Origin: Incurvaria masculella
Taxonomy: Eukaryota; Arthropoda; Insecta; Lepidoptera; Incurvariidae
NCBI GenBank assembly: GCA_946894095.1
Contig: OX335646.2
Span: 14,626,077 to 14,690,076, forward strand
Length of the DNA stretch: 64,000 bases
Direction of reading: 5' to 3'
The notes under the pieces are model-generated. The model searched no databases, was not told where the DNA came from, and saw only the letters and a list, made by a program, of their open reading frames with translations. Numbering within the stretch: the first letter of the stretch is position 1; each line of letters starts with the position of its first letter. Below are positions 1-10,370 of the stretch, piece after piece. Made by a program: the position numbers and the translations under genes.

Positions 1-1
1 A

Positions 2-1315
2 GGTGAACCCTTAAGTTTAATTCGAGGTTTGCCAGTGATTGATAAAAATTACACCATTGCTTGGAGCACTTTGGAATCTCGATACTCAAGTAAACGTCGC
101 ATTGCTACGACTCATTTGGACGCGATTTTTTCGATTCCGTTGCTTGTGGAGCCTAACAGTGATCAGATTAAATTAATGATCAATACTTTGACCGAAAATG
201 TGTGTGCGCTCAAAGCGTTGGATCTCGAGGTAGATAGTTGGAGTTTTGTACTATCATACATTGTATTGAATAAATTGGACAGTACAACTCGCCGACACTT
301 TGAACTTCAGTTGAAGGATACCCATGATATTCCTCAGTTTAAGGATTTAATAACATTCCTAGAAAAGGAATTTCAAGCAATTGAATCTGCGTCAACTTGT
401 GTGCGTGCAGTAAAAGGTTGTTCCAAAACGAAAGGCGTGCCAAGACATTCGGCATTCGTGACACAAGCTGTTGAGTCGTGTGGTTACTGTGTATGTTGCA
501 ACAGTAATAATCACAGCTTGGGAGAGAACTGTCAGTAATTTTTGAAACTAAGTCCATTTAAAAGAATGTCATTTATAAAACAAAAAGGTTTATGCTTCAA
601 CTGCTTTGGTAATCATTTAGTCAAGTTTTGTGAAGATGAACATCGTTGTAGTTTGTGTAACAGAGTTCACAATGATTTGTTACATTTTGGAAAAAATGGT
701 GAAACTGTTTCACCTCAAGAAACTGATTCTACCAGCGAACGTGACAGCGCAATTATTCTCACACATTCAGTGGTTTCTGATGCACCAGTTCTACTTAGTA
801 CAGCTGTAGCAAACTGTCTCAGTGTATCAGATAAAATGGAGAAAGTGCGAATATTATTAGATTCTGCCTCGACTACTTCACTTATCACTCAAGAGTGTGT
901 ACAAAGGTTAGGGCTTCAGTGCGTAAAGTCCCGTGTGCCTATACGTGGACTGGGTGGTCGTGAAGTTAGTCAGGCTGACGGTAAGATATCGTGTGTGTTG
1001 ATGTCGCAGTCGGGTGGTAGTCAAACGGAGTTACAAGTTAATGCCTTGGTTTTGCCGAAGATTTGTGGTGAATTACCTTCGGCACCGATTGATAGGAAAA
1101 GGTGGAAACATCTCGAAAATGTACAATTAGCAGACCCGACTTTCCACATGCCAGGATCTGTTGATATGCTTCTAGGTGCTGATGTGTATCCTCAGGTACT
1201 TCAAGGTGGCCGGTTGTTAGGGCCTGAAGGTAGTCCTGTGGGACTGGCGAGCATGTTTGGCTGGTTACTTATGGGAAAATATGGATCCGTTCCGGTACCG
1301 CAAGTTACTGTGTAA
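2..1315 (+). pseudogene. BEL/Pao retrotransposon gag-protease remnant, split by one stop
   Basis: The reading frame is open at the window edge, so the 5' end of gag lies outside. The first part (2-538) matches the conserved gag region of BEL/Pao elements (DUF1759 type: a GL..NY..AW..L..RY pattern). It ends in a C-X2-C-X4-H-X5-C zinc knuckle. A TAA at 536-538 stops the frame, but the same frame continues at once. It carries a second knuckle (CFNCFGNH...C), then CSLCNRVHNDLLH, then a DUF1758-type retropepsin with the active-site stretch LLDSASTTSL. Further on come VDMLLGADVYP and a FGWLLMGK motif typical of the end of this domain. Normally Gag packages RNA and the protease cuts the polyprotein, with RT, RNase H and integrase following; here none follows. 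The single in-frame stop and missing pol mean a dead copy. BEL/Pao identity is strong; the lineage within it is not resolved. Confidence 0.85.
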
Positions 1316-2216
1316 GATGCAGTTTGGAGTTGTGACGTTATTCAAAGTGTGTGTGAGAAAGTGGTATTTAAATGTGCTGGATATGACTTACACAAATTTG
1401 CCAGAGTTAACCCAGTATGGTTGATTTGTTGAAGAAATGTATGAAGTATACGCAAGCAGTGAAATGTGTACTTTGAGAGGAGTAAAAGTGGCGTGGAAGT
1501 TTGTGTGTACCAGTAATGCGGCTGATTTGTGTGTCATCGGTTTGTGAGCATCTCTGGATAAACTTCAGCTCAGGTGTACTTACTCAATCTAATTAAGGTT
1601 TCTTACGGTGTTGTTCTGGGGTCTCTAAGATTGTGTTTTCTTATACCTTCTTATTTTAATGCTGCTAACGTACTTGAGAAGTTAGTGTGTTTATCTCAAG
1701 TGCAAGTTGCAGTCCTCCATCAAATCAATTGTGTGTTTCGTTTTCTTGGCAGGACTTGAAATGGTTATGAGTTTTCACATCCTTTTAGAATGCATGTTCA
1801 GATGCTTGTCTGTGACAGGACGTAGGCCTGTGGTGCTACATTTATAGTTACTCTTCTTTTGAGTTTTCAGTAAAAGTTAGATCTGAATTTTATGTTTTCG
1901 GTGTTACGCTAATTAAGGATCTGTTTGAATGAATTATTGATGTGTCTGACTAGGGTCATTCAATTCAGAATTCGCTCTTGGTTATAACTGATTTCAGTGT
2001 CATGTAATAGTGAGTGTTCATTTGTAAATATTAATCCTGTTTCCATTATATGGTTATGAGTTCTGAGGATTTTTGTATTTTAGTTATTCGGATGAGTTTT
2101 TAGGTCTACTCAGTTAACTAATATTGTTTTGTGTGTTCATGTCAGTGTTTAATTATATGTTCGAATATGGTTACTTGTTCATTGCTTTTGAAATTGTTAT
2201 TTCAAGGTGGCCGGTA
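1316..2216 (+). other. Non-coding G/T-rich tail of the BEL/Pao remnant
   Basis: No reverse transcriptase, RNase H or integrase motif can be read in any frame, although these should directly follow the protease in an intact element. The + strand is rich in G and T (many tgtgtg and gtttt runs). This suggests an internally deleted or replaced pol region rather than host sequence. The last 16 bases (2201-2216) precede the candidate LTR. Confidence 0.4.
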
Positions 2217-2481
2217 TGTTCAGTATAGTACTTCATGTTTGTGTTGTCAGAACATTGCCGGAATTATCGTGATTATTATTCAGTGTTGGACCTTATGCCC
2301 GCTGTATAAGGTCTACTGTCGGGTTGAGCAGTCGTAGCATATTGAATATCGAGACTTGCCTCCCGTACGTGCGCCGGTATGTTTGCATACCCGCAATACT
2401 TGGCGAGTACGTCTAACTGCTCGCCTTTTGAAGAGTACCCACTCTTCACTTCTAGTCAAAACGTTGGTGAGTGAGCCTGCA
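2217..2481 (+). repeat. Candidate BEL/Pao LTR (about 265 bp)
   Basis: The stretch starts with TGTT and ends with TGCA. It is followed by AATTTGGTCCTCATC, which resembles the AATTTGGTCC-type leader that follows the 5' LTR in many BEL/Pao elements. No second copy of this LTR was found in the window, so the boundaries are inferred from termini and leader only. Finding a leader downstream of a gag-protease would fit a tandem or rearranged pair sharing one LTR. Confidence 0.35.
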
Positions 2482-4507
2482 AATTTGGTCCTCATCTTCA
2501 ACCTAGAGTGGAAGTCCTGGCTGTGGGGAGAAAGTGATTGGCAGCGGCGGCGGTGCGTAAAGCTGAGGGTTTGTGGTGGCGACTGCTGGGTGCGTGGACG
2601 GTGGTAAGCTCTCGGGATCGGTGTGTTGCGGCGGCAATAAAAAAAAAACTATTCAATACAGTCCACATAGACGGAACAGCAGGTAAAACCGTTTTTAAAC
2701 AAATAGCCTCGCTAACGAAAATGCACAAATATATTTTCTTGTTCTTATTATAAAATAAATGCCTGTACATTGTTAAGTCAAGCATAATTCGACCATTCGA
2801 GTCGAACTCGCGATGTCGAATGGATGTGCCAGTCGTTTTGATAGGCTTTGCGATCGATTACCAGGATACCAAAGTAATGTTAAAATCTCTTCCTCTCCTG
2901 AAAACACCCCTGAGTGTCGGAGTCTACGAATAAACATTGTGAGTCGGAACCATAGATAAAAAGGGTCCTTTACCCTTCAGTGGTCGGAACGTTTTCGCTG
3001 CGAGCAAGAGGTTCGCAAGCGGCCGAGGCGGCACTGAGAGGGGTGCACCCACCTGACTGCACCGGATTTTCGGTCTGGCGCCTCTCCACCTGTACTGTAC
3101 ACCTTGCCATAACCCGTGGAATTTCACGGGAATCGAACATGATCCAGAGATACGAAGTTCGCAAGAATAACGCATCCGATTACAATCTTCGCTCACAGCA
3201 TTGAGCTGTATTTACATTTTGTAGCACTTACAGCCTTGGATGTAGGGGAAGGGAGGGCTGCCACGCGCGCCAATTTCAGAGGGTATTAAATACGAATATT
3301 TTTCGAAAGAAAAGTCATCAATTCAAAAATGGCTAGGCGTGCCTTTTTGTGGTCGCCGGAAATTTTCTTGGCCATTCGCGAAAATCGGTGCATGGCTTTG
3401 TTTTGCTTACTTTCGTAGAGGCGAAAGCCCTCTGCGCGAAATCTTAAATCAGCGGGTGAACACTTGTATTTATTGCTAAATTTACAAAAACTAATGATCA
3501 ATCAATTAGAAATGCTTTTTGTATACGGCGGAAATCAAATAGAGCCATAAAAATAAAAGTATTTCCTAACAAGTCTGCTGGTCGCTAAATAAGTCCATCA
3601 TAAATGATATTACTTACAGTGATGCGATTTCGCTATGTTTTAAAATTAAAGAATAAACTTATAAATGATTAAAAATTGTACTAATAATATTTGCTTCACC
3701 ACACAGTAATGTTACAACTAACAGTAAACATCCAAACAGTTAACCCTAACATAAACTTAGGGGCTCGGGGACCCTAAAAGTTGGTGAATATTAGCAAAAC
3801 GCGTGTGGACTTTTTATGCACATTGGTAGATTGTGAGAGCAAAAAATATAGACAATGTCTAATGTATTATTAATTCTGCTCCGCCAACACACATGGGATC
3901 GTTAGCACCGCGGGGCATGGCACACCTCTATCTTTAGGAATCTAGGTCGTGGGTCCTTCACCTTTACTAGCTTCTCGTATCGTTTCAGTACCACAGATAG
4001 GTATAACCTAAAACTGCGAGATACGCCATCAGATTTTCCCCGCGTGCCACATAGCATATGACCTATATATCCGCATATGTCCTTATTAATTTTAGTTTGT
4101 CGCCAGAGTTTGGGCAATCAGAAGTGATTCTGAAGTGAAAACATGATTTATAAATAAGTTGCTCGAAGTTTTATGTTGAGCGCGCGTAAAGTATTGTGTA
4201 CCTGAGTGGTATACAATAGTAACTCTGTTTTGGTGATATTTACTTATTGGTAGGACATAATTCTATTTGAAATTTTGCATCAAATGGTATAAGACGTCCT
4301 AGTTCACTTATTGGCTCAAATCTCACATTTTGAAACAGTAGTATATATGTCCTAAGGTATGACAAGCGCAAACGTTATTTTACGATGATTTTACAGTTAC
4401 GATATTTTTGTGATTACGAAACACTAGTAAGGGATGCCACCGACGAATTTTGTATTGTTGTTCAGATTTGTTTCTTTATTACATTTAATTTAAGACTCTT
4501 TGACTTA
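2482..4507. other. Unassigned stretch after the BEL remnant
   Basis: 2482-2660 may be BEL leader sequence, with a GGC/GGT-rich patch at 2540-2640. 2940-3200 is a GC-richer patch; its minus strand holds a GTTCGATTCC stretch like a tRNA B box, perhaps a SINE fragment. 3200-4507 is AT-rich and I recognise nothing in it. The short ORFs here show no domain. Confidence 0.3.
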
Positions 4508-4637
4508 CCTCTGTTTTTCAACACCTCCAGTTACCTGAAATTCGATAATTAACTTTCGGTTACATTGCATATTTACATGGCGTAACTATGAAAGATAACT
4601 TTGGGATTGTTGTAACTTGAGGTAGTGGAAACGGGTG
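4508..4637. mobile_element. PIF/Harbinger-type MITE, degenerate copy
   Basis: About 130 bp with inverted ends: CCTCCAGTTACCTGAAAT near the left and GTAACTTGAGGTAGTGGAAA near the right. It is flanked by TTA on both sides (4505-4507 and 4638-4640), the 3 bp target duplication of PIF/Harbinger elements. A better-preserved relative lies at 8667-8793. There is no coding capacity. Confidence 0.55.
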
Positions 4638-4863
4638 TTAGGTGTCAATACATATTTTAATTACGTTTAATGCTTAATGTAAGAAATTTTATAAAAGCAG
4701 AAGTATATTTGAAAATCATAGCAATAGCTGCAACAAATAGGTGGATCGGAGTATTGCTTCAATAGATCGATGTTCAGTACCAGAAATGTAAGTTTGGCAG
4801 CAGCAATTACGGCCTGAATGTATTAAAATATGAATGCAGAAGAATAAAAAAATAATCAATAAA

Positions 4864-4995
4864 CCAGTGAATATTCTTGCAGGTTCTATTTCCCTGAGTT
4901 AATCGAATCCACGGATCAATCACTCAGCTTGTGCCGTAACTTTGGTAAACTTTCGTAAAGTTTGACTATCAAAATTTTAAATAACGCAATAAATA
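4864..4995 (+). repeat. Interspersed repeat, ACCAGTGAA...GTTCTT family, copy 1
   Basis: Begins ACCAGTGAATATTCTTGCAG and runs into an AATAAATAAAATTAAA tail. Related copies are at 48888-49012 and 54798-54932. All share the ACCAGTGAA start, a TTCT...GAGTTAATCGA core and an A-rich aaat tail, so this is probably the 3' end of a SINE or LINE. This copy is the most diverged. Confidence 0.4.
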
Positions 4996-6078
4996 AAATT
5001 AAATTTTTAGGATTATCTCCAGCGTTTTCCTCATTTCTTATTTCACAGAGTCGTTTAACGTTCATTTTCGATTTTTTTTACCGAAAAATACAAATATTTA
5101 CAAAAAAATCAAAACATACGGACATATGAATGCTTCTTGAAGCTTTCCCAATAAATAAATAAAGTTTGATTCAATTCTGACATAGTTTAGGGGTAGGGAA
5201 ACGTTAGAGCCTGGAAGACGATTTCGCTATTTTAATAGCAGTCGCCGTGCAACATTGTGCCTTGGTCAATGGACAAAGAATGCATTTCTTAAAATTTTTA
5301 AATCTTAGATTTCCTGTGACTTCACGACAAGAGATTGAGCAGAGAAAAGACAGAAATAGTGGCTGATTATTTATGATAATATGATTAAGATAGTGTTTCC
5401 AAATTTAGCAAGCATCCAAGAAAATGTGCAATGGCAGAGAATAAAATATTGTTTATAAGCTTACCTAAGCTCAAATAACCTAACATTACTTTTACACGTT
5501 TGCACTAATTTCACTTTTTATTCATTAACATAACACCAAATCCAAACTTTCATGCGATGCAAAGCTACAAAAAGGTACAACATATACAATCAAAATTATT
5601 TATGTTATAATATGTAAACAGCCTAAAAACTAGCTACAGTGCTTATCTATGAATCGTTTCATTGTATTGCACATATCTGCCCCCACGGACGGGTTGATTT
5701 GGAAATAAAATTTTAACGATAATTTATTGCTATCATAACTGCCGCAAGCCCAATTACTGCTTTCAAAACAATACCTAAAATATGTACACTTTAAGATGTT
5801 CCAAGTCAACCGATGTTTACATAACAAGCACGAAAGCTAATGCAACATTAGGAAAGCGAGCAAAGCGAATGTGTTCAGCGTTTATTTCGTTTGGATGCGC
5901 TGCACATCGTGTACCCGCTCGCGACCCGCACGTGCGTCATCTTTTTATAGCGGCGCTAATAATAGCGGCACGGGCGGCGCGGGCGGCGTCTGGAGCCACG
6001 GAGATCGACGATCTCCGTGGCTGGAGAGATGGCGGCAGCGGCGTCGACTGCGCTGGGCGCCCGAGCTGGGCGGATCTA
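4996..6078. other. AT-rich DNA, then a GC-rich island
   Basis: 4996-5870 is AT-rich with nothing recognised. 5871-6078 is GC-rich, with GGCGG and GCGGC runs and an inverted repeat ACGGAGATCGACGATCTCCGT at 5999-6019 (self-complementary around its centre). It could be cis-regulatory DNA or a degenerate repeat. The overlapping ORFs show no domain. Confidence 0.25.
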
Positions 6079-6320
6079 GGGGCCCATTCAGGTCAGAGTG
6101 AGTTCGATTTCGGGAGTGAGTTAACCTAAAAATAGCAGGACAATATATTATTATTTAAACAATGGAACTGATATTTATACTTCCAACGTATTTATTGGAC
6201 AAACCAGATTTTTACCAAACTAAAATGATGTTCAAAAAGTGTGGAAACGTGAACTATTTAAAAAAGTGAGTTGATATTTAGAGACGAATTTGAACTCACT
6301 CTCACCTGAATGGGCCCCCT
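6079..6320. mobile_element. MITE with about 27 bp terminal inverted repeats
   Basis: The left end reads GGGGCCCATTCAGGTCAGAG and the right end, on the opposite strand, reads GGGGCCCATTCAGGTGAGAG. The match continues through TGAGTTC, with one mismatch in about 27 bp. The 190 bp interior is AT-rich and non-coding. I could not define a clean target duplication, and no second copy was seen in the window. Confidence 0.55.
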
Positions 6321-6794
6321 GGGGCGACGGCGGATTTGTTATAAAGTGTAATTTTATGATTGAGATTACCGTGGTTAACATTCATATTAAGCTTTGTAAG
6401 AAACGGCTCACGGTGTGTCGATGATTTTTCACGACGTTTCGGACCGATCGTTTGTTCCATCATCAGGCGAGCACCGGTGCCGGCGTTGGTCAACAGGGAA
6501 CTGTCAGTTTGACGTGTTCCGCCGTTGAGGAAGATTGTAGCTGTGGGTGGGGGTAGTCAGCGAAGAAACTTGGGCTGCGTTCCGAAGGTCAGATGATGTG
6601 CAGTACGCACTGACAGTGTCTTGAGCATTCTTCCCTCCTCTTCGTCTGAGCTGATCCAACATCAGATTCCATACAGATGACAACTTGAAAGAGTCTTCTC
6701 TATTGAAGTTTCTGTATTTGGAGTTTTCTACGAACTCACGGTCCTACGAAATTGTAAAGTCCATAAGTGTAATTTTGTAAACAAATACAGATTA
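6321..6794. other. Unassigned stretch
   Basis: A 470 bp stretch of moderate GC content. I see no TIR, coding domain or repeat partner in the window. The 63-codon minus-strand ORF (6302-6493) starts inside the neighbouring MITE's flank and shows no domain. Confidence 0.25.
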
Positions 6795-7065
6795 CTAGCT
6801 GAGCTTCCCGGATTCGCTCGGATCAAATTGTTTTGGACGGAGCGGAGCTCGGTAAAATGTGCTTTCAGCCCCCGAACTACCGCGTCGCATTGCCCGCCCT
6901 CGATATTATTTACATTTTTGCTTAGTCGTGCGTGATGTTAAACTATAACCGTCCTCGAGAATTGGGCATGATGCAAAAATGCTTTTTTCAAATACGACTG
7001 CTAGTCCCAGAGATTACCACGTTGAAACGAAAAAACAAACAAACTCTTCAGCTTTATTACATTAA
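6795..7065 (+). repeat. ACTAGCTGA-type lepidopteran repeat, short internally deleted copy
   Basis: Starts with ACTAGCTGAGCTTCCCGG and ends with AAACAAACTCTTCAGCTTTA. These termini recur widely in lepidopteran genomes, usually as ACTAGCTGACCCGGC-like starts and a CTTTATAATATTAGTATAG-like end. A longer copy is at 18053-19376. I do not assign it to a transposon order. The identification of the ends comes from general familiarity with these genomes. Confidence 0.45.
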
Positions 7066-8089
7066 AATATATCTATTGAATTTTTTTATGGAACTTGAAA
7101 TTGATGAGACTTTACCACACCTATTTATATCATTTAAGTCCAATACACCAAATGGGAACTAGTTACCGTCCTTAAATTGGACAATAAACTAGACGGAAAA
7201 CATGTTTACTTTTTACTGACACTTCGACCATATTTTATTCTATGCGATAATACGTAACATTGCCACGATGGAAATGAGGAACCCAACGGAAAGCTATACT
7301 TATACGTGAAACGCTAAAACTTATAAAATTATTAAGTATAATATAAAAATTAAGTAATTATCACAGTCTACTACCATAGATTACATGCATTACGTCATCA
7401 GTGGCACTACCCTTTTGCAAAATAAAGTATGTACATTCTTACAGGCTAAAGTAAACTCGGTTATCCGTAAATAATGGTTTATTCGGAGCAACAAGATGGC
7501 GTCATGTCGTCAAATTCAGAGGACATTTCTCCTCAATAAAACCGGCCTGAAGTCAAATCGACGCTTTATTACTAGCCTACCTGTTTTATGCGTACGCTTT
7601 GGCCTATTCCTGCATTTAATGGATTAAATATAGCATTAACCGTGTCCTATCCCCTCCGCTCCGCCGCCCGCGGAAGCTGCGCCCGCGGTCACAGAACGTT
7701 TCGTAAATTTACGACCGCCGCCGTATTCATATCGTTATTAGCCGAATGCGACTTCCACTTTATTAATACGTTCCGTGGGAGCTCGGCAGGAAATTGTGAT
7801 GCGGCTTAAGGACATTCCTCGTGTTCGTCACACGAATGTGGCGACAGCGTAACGACTTTCGACGAATAGTTGCTGAAGTTAGTGGTCGTCTTTATATTCC
7901 GAAACATGTGTTTCGAACAACGCTGTGATGTTAGGCTGAAGTGTTCTTTCGTGGGTCGAAGTGTTTGCCGGATCGTTGGTTGCGTGTTTCTGTGGCATTT
8001 TACACCTATGACGAAACTTAACTTTAATGAGGTGTTTGAAAAGTAATATAAGTAAAACATACTCGTACTTGGCTTTGTTTGTTTTGCAC
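7066..8089. other. AT-rich DNA with a GC-rich island at 7588-7805
   Basis: 7066-7587 and 7806-8089 are AT-rich with nothing recognised. The island has CGCCGCCCGCGG-like runs mixed with homeodomain-type cores (GCATTTAATGGATTAAAT, CATATCGTTATTAGC, TTTATTAATACG). That pattern is common in insect developmental enhancers, so it is a candidate cis-regulatory module. There is no proof of function. Confidence 0.25.
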
Positions 8090-8414
8090 AGGTCGAGGTC
8101 TTGGGGCTAGAGGTATGGGATGGGTTCAAATCCTCGCCCTGATCATGAGGCACTTTCTTTCTCTTTCTGAGTAGGAGCGTACTGTTCCATGTTCCAACCC
8201 ATGTAAAACTGTAGGTCCCATTTCCTTAGGTGGCAGGGTTTAAGCCCGCCCGCGTTGGTATCATCGCATTGGATGAAAAGATGGTCGAAGCGGCAATGAA
8301 AATTTGTCCGTGTTTTCCATCCAGTTCAATGTAACCGTGCTCATCCTGGCATGGCACCTAATTAGGCTAATATAATAACGGTAGTTGTGTGGTATTAACC
8401 ATCCATGTCAGGTT
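8090..8414 (+). repeat. SINE-like repeat with tRNA-like head
   Basis: A pol III B-box match, GGTTCAAATCC, lies at 8123-8133. Downstream is the body shared with many copies in this window: a GCCCGC..TTGGTATCATCGCATTGGATG stretch, GTCGAAGCGGCAATGAAAA, GTGTTTTCCATCCAGTTCA, GGCATGGCACCTAATTA, and a CATCCATGTCAGGTTGAATA end followed by A's. I have no reliable family name for it. The tRNA-like origin rests on the B box alone. Confidence 0.5.
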
Positions 8415-8666
8415 GAATAAAAAAACTTATTTGTTTTTTATATGTATACCATTTAAATGTAACATAAAATATGTATTAAAATAATATATTTTACATCATT
8501 GGATTCGGTTGTCAACAAAACAAAAACTTGCTGACACAGATATCCCTTACCTGACATTATTCCAAATATAAATTAAATTGGAACAGTGGTTTTCAAAATT
8601 CCTTTGTATGGGGCCAGAGGCGGAGCCGCCCTAGGCCGTGTAGACCCCTTCTCAGCTCATCATTTA
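8415..8666. other. AT-rich spacer
   Basis: Nothing recognised. The stretch ends in a short GC-rich segment (8610-8660) directly before the Harbinger-type MITE. Confidence 0.3.
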
Positions 8667-8793
8667 CCCCTGTTTTCACCACCTCCAGCTACCTGAAATC
8701 CGATAGTTAACTATCGGTAACATTGTATATTTATATGGTGTAACAAAAAGGTAACTTTTGGATATTTGTAACTGGAGGTAGTGAAACGGGGCC
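8667..8793. mobile_element. PIF/Harbinger-type MITE, well-preserved copy
   Basis: The left end is CCCCTGTTTTCACCACCTCC and the right end is GGAGGTAGTGAAACGGGGCC, imperfect inverted repeats of about 24 bp. It is flanked by TTA at 8664-8666 and at 8794-8796. The GGGCC..GTTTCAC style of terminus and the 3 bp TTA duplication both fit PIF/Harbinger. The right-hand TTA is also the first three bases of the TTAA that opens the next element. Confidence 0.6.
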
Positions 8794-9342
8794 TTAAGGT
8801 GGTCCATCCCGCTCATCTCCCCATACAAAAGGGGAAAGAAGATCACGCCCATATTTCTTGTCAGAGATCCAACATTTTGCTCAAAATAGCTTTATTTGAT
8901 CGAACTAAATGTCTGATGACTATTGGCATTGTAAAATTGTGTTTGGTTTCAAGTTATAAGGTCCGAAAGTTCGAATTTTTCGCGCGTTTTATACAATAAC
9001 TTTGGAGGTTGATTACGCAATGATAAAGTAAGAACATCCTAAAAAGATTAGTATTCAGACATAGCTTATTTAATCAATATTTATGATATATTTGGTTTTT
9101 GTTAGATTTTTGACGACAGCGGTCGTGGTTTACTTTTAGCTATAAGTCGTTTAGAAATTAAAATTTTCGTAAATCTTACCAAATCATACACTATGCACAT
9201 TGTCTTTTTTGTGGACATGTTGCATCTTCCTCATCACGGAGCCTGTCTTATTCTTTGAAACAGAGAAGGTCCCAGAGCGCAACAGCACGGTTTTGTACCG
9301 TGCACGCGAATGAGTTAGGCCCGCCGGGTTGGGCCACCTTAA
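8794..9342 (+). mobile_element. TTAA-flanked non-autonomous DNA element, complete copy (549 bp)
   Basis: The element is bounded by TTAA at both ends. The TIRs read inward: TTAAGGTGGTCCATCCCG on the left and TTAAGGTGGCCCAACCCG on the right. TTAA target sites are typical of piggyBac and of Kolobok elements; the termini alone do not decide between them. The interior is AT-rich and non-coding. Other copies are 19469-25792 (split by an LTR element), 25793-26240 (inverted, truncated) and 46298-46828 (decayed). Confidence 0.75.
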
Positions 9343-9474
9343 TAAGGCACATGATATGAATTTACTTTATTGCCAACTTGTATCTAAATTGATTCAGGAG
9401 TTAGTGAGGTCGTGAAGAAGTAAGAACCTGGATTTTTTTGGAGACGTAATACTGTATGTATGTCTGTGCATGTG

Positions 9475-9631
9475 TCCGAGTGCACAAAACGACAAAAAAT
9501 CAAAATCAACATCAACGTCCGATTAAACACGTCACTTTGTATGGACAGTATGGAAGCAACTCCGTGTGGTTCTCTAAAAGTGACGTGTTTGAACATTGAT
9601 TAACTCGGCCGTCGCTTCGTGCAATCGGGGC
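9475..9631. mobile_element. Harbinger-type MITE of the 17136-17302 family, copy 1
   Basis: It shares AATCAAAATCAACATCAACG, GTATGGACAGTATGGAAGCA, AAAGTGACGTGTTTGAACAT and CGTCGCTTCGTGCAATCGGG with the copy at 17136-17302. The left terminus is eroded; the right one (CAATCGGGGC then TAA) is intact. Confidence 0.55.
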
Positions 9632-10045
9632 TAAGTGTCGTTTCATGGTCGCATTAGTATATTTTTTGCCACGATCAGCCGCCCCTAATATCTGGCCGCC
9701 CTAGACAAAGCCGCCACCGTACGGGGACATTTCAACTGCCATAAGATTAGCATTTGTCTTTGTCTCCAGAGTGCACCGGCTGCCCCCGCCGAGACGCGAC
9801 GCCGCCGCCGCCGGCCGCCGGGAGCCGACGTCGCGTCGTCTGCTGGACGCGCGCCAGCCGCCACGCCGCCGCCGCCACGCCGCGCGCCGCCGCCACCCCG
9901 CCGCTGCAGCCTTGAGACGCTGCAGCCGACCGCCGGCTTTAGCACGCGCCGTCTGCTTTACTTACACACGTTGTATAATAATACATTCATTGCACGCATG
10001 TTCACACTATACAGAATGTTCTCTTCATCGGTGCACTTGTTAGAG
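9632..10045. other. GC-rich island (9770-9950)
   Basis: A dense GCC/CGC trinucleotide-rich stretch of about 180 bp. Arg/Ala/Pro-rich ORFs open on both strands here, as expected from composition alone. It may be a CpG-rich regulatory island or a promoter; I see no clear TATA box, initiator or splice pattern. Confidence 0.25.
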
Positions 10046-10370
10046 CCCCTGTCACCTAAATTGGCGCCAAACCGATTGACTAGGCTTTTTTCAAATGCAT
10101 GAAGAAATTGAAGAGAAGCGAACTAACATTTGCGAGTCCAAGTTTGATTTGACAGATTACTCATAGTCGACGTTGCCATTTACAGCGACTGTGCGTTTTC
10201 ATATATCCGATTTCATTTTATATAATCCGAGTTTGACTTTGAAAGCTTGAAGAAGTAAAACCACAGAATACGAAGGAAAACCTTTTATGAGGTTTGATGT
10301 TTTTACGTAACTTCCAAGTTCTCTAAACGTTACTTTAGATGAGAACTCAGACTGACTACTCAGAAGGCTG
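10046..10370 (+). repeat. Dispersed repeat (CCTAAATTGGCG family), copy 1
   Basis: It shares an ordered series of blocks with 31446-31740: CCTAAATTGGCG, CAAACCGAT.GACT, GTCGACGTTGCC.TTTACGCCGACT, CCGAGTTTGACTTTGA, GAAGTAAAACCA.AGAATA and TTTGACGTTT..ACGTAACTT. No coding potential is seen. The class is unknown. Confidence 0.5.

Noticed and set aside
2970..3190. tRNA or SINE on the minus strand
   Set aside because: GTTCGATTCC resembles a B box, but there is no second copy and no convincing head or tail in the window.
9771..10043. Arg/Pro-rich ORF
   Set aside because: Composition-driven translation of a GCC-rich tract; an opposing ORF is equally long.
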